This document shows positions 8,523 through 16,945 of a stretch of DNA of 64,000 nucleotides, in pieces; position 1 is the stretch's first letter, and each line of letters opens with the position of its first letter. Made by a program: the position numbers and the translations under genes. The notes under the pieces are model-generated. The model worked only from the letters and a program-made list of their open reading frames with translations. It ran no database searches and was not told the origin of the DNA. Source of the stretch: Acetobacteraceae bacterium (lineage in GTDB: Bacteria; Pseudomonadota; Alphaproteobacteria; Acetobacterales; Acetobacteraceae); NCBI GenBank assembly GCA_031291725.1, contig JARLIM010000017.1, forward strand, positions 124,001 to 188,000. The letters run 5' to 3'.

Positions 8523-8768
8523 ATGCCTTACATCCTTGATGCTTCGGGCCAAGAGATTGGACGACTGGGTGCAATGTTTCCCTTCGACCCACCGGCACAT
8601 ACGACACTGACACTGTCAGATTGGCACCACGGTTTCCCACATCATATCGATATCCATGTCGAAAATGCCGCCGCAAGAGGCAACTACGACGCGCCATCGC
8701 TTCAGTGGGACGAGAAAACAAAGCAATATATTCAAATTGGCTTGGGAATCCGAAATCAGCACCGGTGA
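8523..8768 (+). CDS. Hypothetical small protein, possible effector neighbour
   Basis: An 81-residue frame directly downstream of the amidase-like pseudogene. The composition is protein-like (DASGQEIGRLGAMFPFDPP at the start, LQWDEKTKQYIQIGL near the end), but no family is recognised. There is no clear ribosome-binding site. Its position would fit an immunity protein for the upstream amidase, which is speculation. It may equally be a decayed fragment. Confidence 0.3.
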   Translation: MPYILDASGQEIGRLGAMFPFDPPAHTTLTLSDWHHGFPHHIDIHVENAAARGNYDAPSLQWDEKTKQYIQIGLGIRNQHR

Positions 8769-8828
8769 TGTCTTGTTATCGCCTTCCAAACCCCGCCCGG
8801 TTTCCCGAGCGGGGCCTGTGCCCGTTCC

Positions 8829-8972
8829 TCAATCCCCATTGGGCTTGCGGCCGCGGGACCAGATCGGGTTGTGACCTTCGCCGTCCTCGTCGTCGAAGAG
8901 GTTGGCGTAGATCGGGGCGTTGAAGCTGCCCTGCCGCACCGCCTCCAGAATGCGCGCCTGTTCGCTGTAACC
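8829..8972 (-). pseudogene. C-terminal fragment of a DUF736 protein
   Basis: About 47 minus-strand codons end in SFNAPIYANLFDDEDGEG...PIWSRGRKPNGD, close to the standard ending of DUF736 proteins (APIYA, acidic loop, IWSR, NGD). The preceding residues (EQARILEAVRQG) do not match the family, so the fragment appears fused to unrelated sequence. DUF736 genes are typical cargo of proteobacterial ICEs and plasmids. Confidence 0.6.
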
Positions 8973-9047
8973 TTGTCTCCTCGTGCAGCGAACCATGATC
9001 GACAATCCACCCGATGCACCCGGATGATAGGCAACAAGGAGCCCCTC

Positions 9048-9449
9048 ATGTTCGTTCGCCGCATTTTCTTCGCCGTTGCCGCCCTCCTTGGGCTGTCGGC
9101 GGTCGCCCCCTCGCTCGCCCATGCCGCAACCGAATATCCGTTCACACAGCAAGCATTCAACGATGCCCAGACAGCAGGCAAGCCAATCCTCGTGCATGTC
9201 TGGGCAAGCTGGTGCCCGACCTGCAAGGCACAGGGGCCGACGCTGAGCCAGATTGAGGCCGATCCGGCGCGCAAGGATCTCGTCGTCTTCAAGGTGGATT
9301 TCGACGCGCAGAAGGACGTGGTGAGGAATTTCGGCGTGCGGATGCAGAGCACGCTGATCGCCTTCGCCGGTGCCACCGAAACGGCCCGCTCAACCGGCGA
9401 TACCAATCCGGCCTCGATCAAGACCCTCGTCGGCAAGGCCTACCGATAA
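9048..9449 (+). CDS. Periplasmic thioredoxin-family protein
   Basis: A 133-residue protein with a signal peptide (RRIFFAVAALLGLSAVAPSLAHA) and a thioredoxin fold carrying WCPTC at about residues 55-59. The Pro-Thr dipeptide is DsbD-gamma-like. The ATG at 9048 has an AAGGAG site 8 bases upstream. It likely receives electrons from the CcdA-type membrane protein that starts one base after its stop, and reduces periplasmic thiols for cytochrome c assembly or repair. Confidence 0.85.
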   Translation: MFVRRIFFAVAALLGLSAVAPSLAHAATEYPFTQQAFNDAQTAGKPILVHVWASWCPTCKAQGPTLSQIEADPARKDLVVFKVDFDAQKDVVRNFGVRMQSTLIAFAGATETARSTGDTNPASIKTLVGKAYR

Positions 9450-9450
9450 G

Positions 9451-10179
9451 ATGGAGCTCTCCACCGCCAGTGTCGGCTTTGGCGTGTTGGCCGGGCTGCT
9501 GTCCACGCTGTCACCCTGCATGTTGCCGCTGTTGCCGCTGGTGCTCGCCCCGGCCTCCGCGACGCATCGGCTGGGTGTGCCGGCACTGGCGGCGGGTGTG
9601 GTGATATCGTTTGTCGCGGTGGGGCTGTTCGTCGCCACCATCGGCTTTGCCATCGGGGTGGACGGCGAATGGTTCCGCCTCGCCTCGGCGACGATGCTGG
9701 CATTGCTCGGCATCGTGTTGTTGAGCTCCAGCTTGCAGACCCGCGTCGCCCTGGCCGCTGGAGGGGTGAGCAATGCGGGGCAGCGTTGGATCGACAGGTT
9801 GCAGCCGGACGGGGTGCGCGGCCAGTTTCTGCTCGGCCTGTTGCTTGGTGCGGTGTGGAGCCCTTGTGTGGGGCCGACGCTGGGTGCGGCGTCGGTGTTG
9901 GCGGCGCAGGGCAAGAGCCTGTTGGCGGTGGCCGCCGTCATGCTCGCCTTCGGATTGGGCGCCGCGTTTCCGCTGCTGATCGTCGGGCAGCTCTCGCGTG
10001 AGGCGATGAAGCGGTGGCGTGGTGCGATGTTGCAGGCCGGAAAGTTGGGCAAGCTCCTGCTCGGCGGGGCGGCCTTGCTGGTGGCCGGGTTGATCCTCAC
10101 CGGCGTCGATCACCAGATCGAGGCCTTTGTGCTCGACCGCTCGCCGGACTGGCTGGCCCGGCTGACGACACGCTATTAA
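9451..10179 (+). CDS. CcdA/DsbD-like thiol transporter
   Basis: The 242-residue membrane protein has about six hydrophobic segments. It has the two conserved Cys motifs of the CcdA family, SPCMLPLLPL in the first segment and WSPCVGPTLG in the fourth (about residue 139), which pass reducing power across the membrane. The ATG at 9451 directly follows the thioredoxin stop, so the pair forms a two-part DsbD equivalent. A sigma-factor gene follows six bases later. Confidence 0.85.
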   Translation: MELSTASVGFGVLAGLLSTLSPCMLPLLPLVLAPASATHRLGVPALAAGVVISFVAVGLFVATIGFAIGVDGEWFRLASATMLALLGIVLLSSSLQTRVALAAGGVSNAGQRWIDRLQPDGVRGQFLLGLLLGAVWSPCVGPTLGAASVLAAQGKSLLAVAAVMLAFGLGAAFPLLIVGQLSREAMKRWRGAMLQAGKLGKLLLGGAALLVAGLILTGVDHQIEAFVLDRSPDWLARLTTRY

Positions 10180-10185
10180 GCACGC

Positions 10186-10776
10186 ATGGAACGCCCCGCC
10201 CCCCGCCCGACGCTGCTGCGTGCCACCGATCCGGCCGAATGGTCGGCGTTGATGGCGCAGGCCCAGGGCGGCGATGCGGAGTCCTATCGCCGGCTGTTGG
10301 TCGGCATCACCCCCTATCTGCGCGCCATCGCCAGCCATGCGTTGCGGCAATCGGCGGATGTGGAGGACGGCGTGCAGGACATTCTGATGACGATCCACGC
10401 CATTCGCCACACCTATGACCCGGCGCGTCCGTTCAAGCCCTGGCTGGCCGGCGTCGCGCGGCATCGGCTGATCGACCGGCTGCGGGTGCAAGGGCGGCGG
10501 GCGATGCGGGAGATTCAGATTGCATTCGAGCATGCGGACATCGCCGCACCGGAGAGCGAAACCGGGAGCGCGATGGATCGGGACCGTCTGCATGTCGGCC
10601 TTGCAACCTTGCCGGAACGCCAGCGCGAAGCGCTCACATTGCTGAAATTGCAGGAACTCTCGCTGGCCGAGGCCGCTGGGCGCACCGGGCAATCCATAGC
10701 CGCCCTCAAAGTCTCGACCCATCGCGGGCTGAAGGCGCTGCGCCGCCTGCTCGGGGCCCAGGATGACGCACCATGA
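10186..10776 (+). CDS. ECF-type RNA polymerase sigma factor
   Basis: The 196-residue protein shows sigma region 2 (SADVEDGVQDILMTIHAIRHTYDP, then PWLAGVARHRLIDRLR). It also shows region 4 (LPERQREALTLLKLQELSLAEAA...SIAALKVSTHRGLKALR). The sequence resembles the ECF group paired with NrsF-like membrane anti-sigma factors, which in Caulobacter (SigF/NrsF) respond to oxidative and metal stress. The immediate partner downstream overlaps by 4 bases, the typical sigma/anti-sigma arrangement. Confidence 0.9.
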   Translation: MERPAPRPTLLRATDPAEWSALMAQAQGGDAESYRRLLVGITPYLRAIASHALRQSADVEDGVQDILMTIHAIRHTYDPARPFKPWLAGVARHRLIDRLRVQGRRAMREIQIAFEHADIAAPESETGSAMDRDRLHVGLATLPERQREALTLLKLQELSLAEAAGRTGQSIAALKVSTHRGLKALRRLLGAQDDAP

Positions 10777-11435
10777 CCGACACCAATGATCTGATCGCCC
10801 AGCTCGTCCGCCAGTCCCGACCGGTGCAGCCTCTGCCACGACCGGCGCGGCTGGCCGGGTTCTGGCTCGGCATTGCATTGGCGATCCTGGTGCTGCTGGC
10901 CATTGAGCACGGGCTACGGCCTGATCTCGTCGCACAGTTGCAGCACCGGGACTTCGTCTTCGGCCTCGCCGCCTCTTTGCTCACTGGCCTGCTCGCCGCC
11001 TTCGCCTGCCTGACCGCGAGCCTGCCGGATCGCTCGCGCCGTTGGCTGTTGCTGCCGGTGCCGAGCCTGCTGCTGTGGTTGTCCTGTGTCGGGCATGGCT
11101 GCCTGACCGACTGGGTGGAATTTGACGCGGGAAGCGTCGCACCGGGTGAGACGCTGCGCTGTTTCTCCACGCTGCTGCTGGTCAGCCTGCCGTTGTCGGC
11201 ACTGATGTTCCTGCTGCTGCGCCACGCCGCGCGCTTGCATCCGAGGCCGGTGACGCTGATGGCCGGGCTTGCTGTGGCATCGCTCACCTCGGCGGCGATG
11301 TCGCTGCTGCATCCGCTGGATGCGACGCTGATGGTGCTGATCTGGAATATTGGCGCATCGCTCGCCATCATTGCCATCGAGGTGGCGCTTGGTGGGCGGC
11401 TGACGGCGTGGTTTGGCGAGCGGCTGGCGCGATAA
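10773..11435 (+). CDS. NrsF-like (DUF1109) membrane anti-sigma factor
   Basis: A 220-residue protein with a short cytoplasmic N terminus (DLIAQLVRQSRPVQPLPRPARL) and about six membrane helices, matching the DUF1109/NrsF family. These proteins hold their ECF sigma factor at the inner membrane until a stress signal releases it. A Cys pair in the WLSCVGHGCL region could be the sensor, as suggested for Caulobacter NrsF. The ATG overlaps the sigma stop (ATGA). Together with the thioredoxin and CcdA genes this looks like a thiol-stress operon. Confidence 0.8.
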   Translation: MTDTNDLIAQLVRQSRPVQPLPRPARLAGFWLGIALAILVLLAIEHGLRPDLVAQLQHRDFVFGLAASLLTGLLAAFACLTASLPDRSRRWLLLPVPSLLLWLSCVGHGCLTDWVEFDAGSVAPGETLRCFSTLLLVSLPLSALMFLLLRHAARLHPRPVTLMAGLAVASLTSAAMSLLHPLDATLMVLIWNIGASLAIIAIEVALGGRLTAWFGERLAR

Positions 11436-11571
11436 TCCGCATTTGGTTTCGCCGCCGCGAACCGTTTTGGCCCCTCGCTGCCTCTCCATCGATCTCAGGC
11501 AGATCGCCTGCACCGGGCGCGCGAGAAGGTGCGCGAACATGTGCTCACCGACACGCCCCGACCCGACCTGA

Positions 11572-11586
11572 CCTGATCAGATCAGG
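11572..11586. repeat. CCTGATC-A-GATCAGG palindrome
   Basis: Seven-base perfect arms lie between the convergent anti-sigma gene and the exported-protein gene and are followed by a nine-G run. It could be a weak bidirectional stop. Confidence 0.4.
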
Positions 11587-11608
11587 CCGGGGGGGGGCTG
11601 CGCGGGCA

Positions 11609-12106
11609 TCAATGCTTGCGGGTGACTTCGCCGTCGAGGATGAAGCGGCGGTCGGTGGACGAGACCGCCTTGAGGTGCAGCGTGCCGGCGCCCACCAGAT
11701 CCTTCAGCCCGCCCGTCCCGCCGACAATCTGCCAATAGCCATTGTCGAGCAGCATCGGCTTTCCCGCGGGGCCGGGCACGAACACCGCGCCGATATGCCA
11801 GTTGATATAGGCGATATCGCCATTCGGCGCCGTCATCTCCAGATAGCCGACAGGGTTGCCGCCAACGCCGGGGATGATGTCGTGCATGCCGTATTCCACC
11901 ACTGAAGTACCTGCGAGCGCGCCGATGCCCTCAGCCTTACCCTCGCGGCGAACGAGCAGCACAAAATGGTTGCTGCCATCCTTGAAGTTGAGCTGCATCT
12001 GCTCCTTGGGCGACATCACCGCCTCGACATGCAGCGGTTCGGCGAGAGCGGGCAGCGTGGTGGCGATGAGAGCTGCGGTGGCGACGGAAGCGAGGAGACG
12101 GGACAT
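11609..12106 (-). CDS. Exported protein of unknown function
   Basis: The 165-residue product begins with a clear signal peptide (MSRLLASVATAALIATTLPALA). The mature part has no recognised family; it is rich in short beta-type segments (NHFVLLVRREG, GYLEMTAPNGDIAYINWHIG, RRFILDGEVTRKH), suggesting a small beta-barrel or lipocalin-like fold, which is only an impression. The ATG at 12106 is preferred over an upstream in-frame extension because it starts the signal peptide and has AGGA nine bases before it. Confidence 0.65.
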   Translation of the reverse strand: MSRLLASVATAALIATTLPALAEPLHVEAVMSPKEQMQLNFKDGSNHFVLLVRREGKAEGIGALAGTSVVEYGMHDIIPGVGGNPVGYLEMTAPNGDIAYINWHIGAVFVPGPAGKPMLLDNGYWQIVGGTGGLKDLVGAGTLHLKAVSSTDRRFILDGEVTRKH

Positions 12107-12477
12107 TGAAAGGTTCCTGTGCGGCGACGTTTGGACGTCAACAAGGTTCGCTCGATAGCAGTGCAAGGTTACTGAGCTGTCTTCAGCTTCACGGTCACCC
12201 GGATTCTCGCATCCCATAGGGTTGAGATAGCTCTCGGCACAGGTGGCGACACAGCCTGAGGCGATCGTACAAAAACGCTTCAGCTGCGGTGCAGGCTACG
12301 ATGCCGGCCCTCTTCAGGCATATTCAACCTTGAAGCAGGCATGAAATTCGGCGAAGCACGTGGAAGCACTCCGCATGTGTTGTCCTGTCCACATAACGTC
12401 GAGCGGCACTGCGATTGCGTCAAACGTGCCCTAAAATCCGATCGCATCAAACAATAAATAAAAAATGGAGAATAGTG
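12107..12477. other. Divergent intergenic region, no gene seen
   Basis: These 371 bases separate the exported protein from the permease. Composition drops towards AT just before the permease start. No hairpin, repeat or short gene could be supported. Confidence 0.4.
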
Positions 12478-14223
12478 ATGAAATTATACGGTGATTGGCT
12501 GGAAAAATTTCTTAGCCGCAATAAAGACAAGAGAATGCAGCATCCTGCAGGCCTCGTATATGGCCTTGATGGGCAAGCTTCTTTTTCCGCGTCTTTTGGA
12601 TTGGCATTGCAACATTTGGCAGTTCAGTCAGTTTATTTCGTGTTGCCCGCTGCTGCCGGTGCGGCGGTTTCCAATGATCCGGCGGAAATCACGCGCTTTC
12701 TGTGTTTGTCGATCCTTGCTGCGGCCTTATGGCAGACTTTGCAGGTGCTCACGCGGGGGCCGATCGGGTCGGGCTACCCGATTCCGGGCACGCATACAGC
12801 GGCCATGCTGGGCGCCTATATGCTGACCGGGCATGCCGGAGGCGGGTTCGCTGCCATCGGGGCGATGGTCTGCGTCGCGGGGGTTGCATCGACGGCATTG
12901 ACCTTTTTGATGCAGCGTCTGCGCGCGCTGATTCCCAACGAGGTGGCCGGCGTTGTTGTCATTTTGATCGGCGTCGCCCTCGTCGGTCTGGCCACTCAGC
13001 AGCTCGGCCTGCAGACAGGGGGAACACCCACTGGCGAGCAGGGGGTGATAGTGATGTTCAGCAGTCTGACGGTCATGGTCGTCGTCGCGTTGAGTCGGAC
13101 GAAGGCCTCGCCGTTCTCCGTGCTGATCGGATCCGTTTCGGGGGTCATCTTGGCGCTGCTGCTGGGCGAAGTGCCGCCCAATGCCGCCGCTGTTTTGGCG
13201 CAAAGCCCGTGGGTGGCGCTGCCACGGCCCTATCTGCCAGATTTCACGGCGATCTCGCCCGCCCCGATGGCCGCCTTCCTACTCGCCTTGGTGGCCATGA
13301 AGGCCACGGCCGCGGGCAGCATCGTGGTGGTGCAGCGGGCGGCCGATGCAGGATGGACGCGACCAGACGCACCGCCACTGCGGCGCGGATTGCTGGCCAA
13401 TGGGCTGGCGATTATTGGTGCGGGCCTGATCGGCGGCGCGGCTCCCGGCCCGGCGACGGCGGCGGTCGGTTTGTCGATTGCCACCGGAACGCTGGCGCGG
13501 CGCATCGTCTGGTGCGGGGTGCCGTTGCTGGTCGTGCTTGCCTTGTGCCCCAAACTGGTCTCGCTGTTCGTGCTCACCCCGGCGGCCGTGAAGGCGGCGA
13601 TGCTGTTCTATGTCGCCGGTTTCATCATGGCGCAGGGCTGCCAGTTGACGACCGTGCGCCTGCTTGACACCCGCCGCACCCTGGTGATCGCCTTCGGGCT
13701 GAGTGCCGGGTTGATGGTGGCGGTGGCGCCGCTGGCCTTTCTGAAAGTGTTGCCGGCAATTGCCTCACCGCTTTCATTTGGCGCGGTGGTGGCGTTTTTG
13801 GCCAATCTGTTGACCTTGCCGTTGGTTGCGCAAAAGGCGGAACAGAGCTTGCCGCTCGATGCCTTTGCCGGGCGGGCGGCCAGCGACTGGTTCGCGCTGA
13901 TCGCCGGAGCCTGGGGCTTGAAGCCACAGACCACGCGCTCGGTCGAACATGCGTTGAGTGAGTTGTCCGAATTGTTGATGGGTCGCGGCATCTCCTCTGT
14001 CACCCTCACCGCCCGCCGCGCAGAGGACCGTGTGGAGGTCGGGCTGTCCTGGGAGGGCGAGGCGTTGCCGGAGCGTGCCGCCACCGTCCGCCCGGAAGAC
14101 CTGATCGGCCCCCTGGAGGTGCAGGAACGCTTCGCTGTATGGATGGCAACACGTGAGGCACAAAGCTTCACCCAGCGCCGCACCGCGCAGGGCGCGGAAG
14201 CGCGGTTGATTTTCGAAGATTGA
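12478..14223 (+). CDS. NCS2/SLC23 purine-pyrimidine permease with cytoplasmic C-terminal domain
   Basis: Residues about 30-460 of this 581-residue protein form the nucleobase-cation-symporter-2 fold: a GLDGQASFSASFGLALQHL start, an IGSGYPIPGTHTAAMLG segment and about twelve hydrophobic spans. The last 120 residues are soluble, with a helix SVEHALSELSELLMGRG followed by strands (VTLTARRAEDRVEVGLSW). This is reminiscent of the N-box helix and sheet of RsbW-type HATPase domains, though no ATP-lid motif is visible. The ATG at 12478 has GGAG upstream. The first 60 codons are lower in GC than the rest. Substrate cannot be deduced. Confidence 0.8.
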   Translation: MKLYGDWLEKFLSRNKDKRMQHPAGLVYGLDGQASFSASFGLALQHLAVQSVYFVLPAAAGAAVSNDPAEITRFLCLSILAAALWQTLQVLTRGPIGSGYPIPGTHTAAMLGAYMLTGHAGGGFAAIGAMVCVAGVASTALTFLMQRLRALIPNEVAGVVVILIGVALVGLATQQLGLQTGGTPTGEQGVIVMFSSLTVMVVVALSRTKASPFSVLIGSVSGVILALLLGEVPPNAAAVLAQSPWVALPRPYLPDFTAISPAPMAAFLLALVAMKATAAGSIVVVQRAADAGWTRPDAPPLRRGLLANGLAIIGAGLIGGAAPGPATAAVGLSIATGTLARRIVWCGVPLLVVLALCPKLVSLFVLTPAAVKAAMLFYVAGFIMAQGCQLTTVRLLDTRRTLVIAFGLSAGLMVAVAPLAFLKVLPAIASPLSFGAVVAFLANLLTLPLVAQKAEQSLPLDAFAGRAASDWFALIAGAWGLKPQTTRSVEHALSELSELLMGRGISSVTLTARRAEDRVEVGLSWEGEALPERAATVRPEDLIGPLEVQERFAVWMATREAQSFTQRRTAQGAEARLIFED

Positions 14224-14230
14224 GCATACC

Positions 14231-14266
14231 GTCCACGCCCTGAGCCGCACAGGTCAGGGCGTGGAC
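14231..14266. terminator. Bidirectional hairpin terminator
   Basis: Perfect 13-bp arms (GTCCACGCCCTGA and its complement) with a 10-base loop lie between the permease stop and the convergent TonB-receptor stop. No T-run follows on either side. Confidence 0.75.
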
Positions 14267-14273
14267 TGCGTGA

Positions 14274-16286
14274 TCAGTAGTTCGCCACCAGCGAAATCAT
14301 CGTCATTGATTTTTGCTTGGCAACAGCATTGTCCGAGAAAGCACCATAGGCGTTCACCTCGGCCCGCAGCGCGGGGGTGAAGTGATAGGCCACGTGCATG
14401 GTGGGGGCCCAGACCGTGCCGACATCCTGCAACGCATAGACACCGGCTGAGACCTGCTCTTCCATCTGCGTGTGGGTGACGAAGCGCAGATACCCATAGG
14501 CTTCCCACGGGCCAGACTCCCAGCCCAGCGAGAGGTTGAATTTGTGCTGCGGGGTCGATCTGCGGAAATCGTGATAAGCGTCAGCGAAGGAGTCAACGGC
14601 TTCGAAGGTGTAGTTTGCTCCCCAGCGCCACGCCTGACCGAGCCGCCCCTTTACGTCCAATTCCACCCCGTTCAGCGAAGCATTGCCCACCGGAACGTAG
14701 GTTTCCAGCATGACGGGCACCGGTGGGGGGGCCACAAGCTGCGGCTGTCCAAGGTCGCGCAGGCCGTGCACATCCTGATGATAAACGGCCAGGCGTGTGC
14801 CGCCGTCGATCTCGGTGATCTGATGATCATAGCCGATTTCATACTGCATCACGCGGGTCGGGTTTAAGTTTGGATTGCCGACCGAGTTGAGCGTTGCCGT
14901 GGGGATAAACGGCGGTGCGAAGGGCACCTGAAGCTGGTTCATCACGCCGAATTCGGTCAGGCTTGGCAGTTGCAGGCCACGCGCGACCGTGAGGCGAACT
15001 GAATCCAACTGCGTCGGCCGCCAAACCAGGGCCGAGTTGAAGCTCCAATCCTTGATCGTGCGATCATATTGCGCGTTTGTGAAGGTTCCCGGCAGGATGT
15101 TGCCGGTGCGCGAGAGGCTGAAATTGTCACCGCGTATGGCATTGAGCAGCGAGATGTCCTTGGTGAAAGCATGCTCCCACATCCCGCTCACCGCTGCCGT
15201 CTGAGATGACAGATCGCCGCCCTGAATCGGGTAGCTGGGCATATCGTCAAGGCGGTATTCCATTCCAATCCGGAACGAATCAGCCGCGCCGATTTTGAAC
15301 AGGTCCTGCAGTTTGACCACTGTGACGTCATTGACCAGCGAGCCGCTTGGGGCCAGCGAGTTGAAGAACGAGCTGATGTTGTAGTGGTTGTTCATCACGC
15401 TCATGCTGAGGATGCCCAGCGCCGTTTCCGACGAAAGATCCCCCTGCGCCATGCTGGTCGATGTGCGCATGCTCACCGGCATGATGTACATCGTGCGCAA
15501 GGCACCATCCGTTGCGGCGAACTGCAAGCGCAGCTGTGTCGACTCGTCGAGTTGCTGCTGCGTATCGATGTTCACGCGCCGGTCGATGCTTGGGTTGACG
15601 CGGGCCGGTAGATCGCCGGCAAAGGCTGGATGGAAATCGTTTTCCGGATCTTGCGTCCACGTGCCCGAGACGCGCAGACCGCCGGTGCTCCAATGGGCGG
15701 TACGGACGATTGAACTGGCCAAGCTGCCATCCGAGCCCACCGTGGCCCGCTCGGCCTTCACGTCGTCATATTGTGGGTTGTAGGTGATGATGTTGATCAC
15801 CCCCCCCGACGCATTGAAGCCATAGAGCGCGCTGTTCGGCCCTTTGATCACCTCAATCTGGCGAATTTCGTCGAGATTGACCGGCACGAACTGCCACAGA
15901 AACGTGCCGAGTGCGTCGGTATAGTTCTCGCGGCCGTTGACCAACAGCATCACGCGGTTCGAAGCGCCTTGGTTGAGACCGCGAATGGCCACATCAGCGC
16001 TCTGATTGGACCAGGTGTAGACGTCGATGCCGGCCAGTCGGGCAAGAATGTCCGGAATGGTCGCAGCACCGGAGCGGCGAATGTCGTCGGCGGTGATGAT
16101 ATCCATCGTCACCGGCACTTCCGAACGGCGCAGCGGGCTGCCGGTGGCGCTGGTGGTGACTGGCTCGCCGAAGAGATCTTCCAGTTCGCCATAATTCATG
16201 ATTTGCGCATGCGCAGCCGAAGGGATGAGAACACTGCTTGAAGCGATGAGCGCGGAGGCAGCGAGGAGGGCGTTCCTGAGTTTCAT
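14274..16286 (-). CDS. TonB-dependent outer-membrane receptor
   Basis: The 670-residue protein has a signal peptide, then a plug domain (VTMDIITADDIRRSGAATIPDIL, later VIKGPNSALYGFNASGGVINIIT), then a long beta-barrel ending in an aromatic residue (LVANY). No TonB box can be named with certainty. The ATG at 16286 starts the signal peptide. It lies 13 bases after the YfiR-like gene; that pairing is common in bacteria and suggests a sensory or uptake unit, but the ligand is unknown. Confidence 0.9.
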   Translation of the reverse strand: MKLRNALLAASALIASSSVLIPSAAHAQIMNYGELEDLFGEPVTTSATGSPLRRSEVPVTMDIITADDIRRSGAATIPDILARLAGIDVYTWSNQSADVAIRGLNQGASNRVMLLVNGRENYTDALGTFLWQFVPVNLDEIRQIEVIKGPNSALYGFNASGGVINIITYNPQYDDVKAERATVGSDGSLASSIVRTAHWSTGGLRVSGTWTQDPENDFHPAFAGDLPARVNPSIDRRVNIDTQQQLDESTQLRLQFAATDGALRTMYIMPVSMRTSTSMAQGDLSSETALGILSMSVMNNHYNISSFFNSLAPSGSLVNDVTVVKLQDLFKIGAADSFRIGMEYRLDDMPSYPIQGGDLSSQTAAVSGMWEHAFTKDISLLNAIRGDNFSLSRTGNILPGTFTNAQYDRTIKDWSFNSALVWRPTQLDSVRLTVARGLQLPSLTEFGVMNQLQVPFAPPFIPTATLNSVGNPNLNPTRVMQYEIGYDHQITEIDGGTRLAVYHQDVHGLRDLGQPQLVAPPPVPVMLETYVPVGNASLNGVELDVKGRLGQAWRWGANYTFEAVDSFADAYHDFRRSTPQHKFNLSLGWESGPWEAYGYLRFVTHTQMEEQVSAGVYALQDVGTVWAPTMHVAYHFTPALRAEVNAYGAFSDNAVAKQKSMTMISLVANY

Positions 16287-16299
16287 GGTATGATCCCCC

Positions 16300-16857
16300 T
16301 CAGAGCTCGGTAACCAACAGGCGGAAGCCTGGGGCAAATTCGATGGAGGATTGTTGCGCCAGTGCGCGGTTGATCAGCACCTGCACGCGTGGCTCGGCCT
16401 GCACGCCCAGCACGCAGAACCCGCCGGCGACACAATCGAAATCCGACGTCACCGTCACGATATGGCGCGGCTTGCTGGCCGCGGCGATCGCGGGATACCA
16501 GGCCTTCAGCCCATCGGTGACGAATGCCACGTCCTTGCCGTCCAATTGCGGCAATTCGCCCACGTTGACTGACACCGGCGGCACCGCAACCAGCGTCACC
16601 CGACCCGCATTGAAGGCACTGCCCAGCTGCGCGGCCAATGCCTCGGCCTCGTGCTTGGAGGCGGCGATATCAGGCGAGTAGATGATGGCCACCTTCAGGG
16701 CGGAAATCTCGCGCCCGGTCAGGAATGCCAGCGAGCGGGCTGCAACCTGCAATTCTTTGGGCGTCATCTCGGCTTGCACCGATGTCACCCCACCAAGCGT
16801 GACGAGGCCGGCCATGATAAAAGCGGCCAATCCGCCAGTGAGTCTGGGCATCAACAA
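16300..16857 (-). CDS. YfiR-family (DUF4154) periplasmic protein
   Basis: The 185-residue protein has a signal peptide ending near SVQA and the YfiR/DUF4154 pattern of alternating strands, including a Cys pair (FDCVAGGFCVLG) and the ending VQVLINRALAQQSSIEFAPGFRLLV. In Pseudomonas, YfiR is the periplasmic repressor of a diguanylate cyclase; in gene pairs with a TonB receptor its role is less clear. It is probably the first gene of a two-gene transcript with the receptor. Confidence 0.85.
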   Translation of the reverse strand: MLMPRLTGGLAAFIMAGLVTLGGVTSVQAEMTPKELQVAARSLAFLTGREISALKVAIIYSPDIAASKHEAEALAAQLGSAFNAGRVTLVAVPPVSVNVGELPQLDGKDVAFVTDGLKAWYPAIAAASKPRHIVTVTSDFDCVAGGFCVLGVQAEPRVQVLINRALAQQSSIEFAPGFRLLVTEL

Positions 16858-16945
16858 CGACTGTGCTCCTGGTGTTCCATTCGGTTTATCATCCTATCAC
16901 GGAATCGACATGTCTGCAAACAAGTGCACGTATTTGTCGTATAAA

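Larger units (their letters stand above)
7326..8972. mobile_element. Degenerate remnant of an integrative/conjugative element
   Basis: Within 1.65 kb lie three recognisable broken pieces: the C-terminal end of a TrbI/VirB10 protein, an amidase-like gene split by a stop codon, and the C-terminal end of a DUF736 protein. TrbI and DUF736 belong to conjugative plasmids and ICEs of Proteobacteria. No integrase, complete gene or flanking direct repeat was identified, so boundaries are approximate. Between 7800 and 8023 some minus-strand frames look protein-like but could not be assigned. Confidence 0.6.

Noticed and set aside
6340-8972. Attachment-site direct repeat of the tRNA-Gly 3' end flanking the degenerate element
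   Set aside because: No second copy of the tRNA 3' segment was found downstream in the window.
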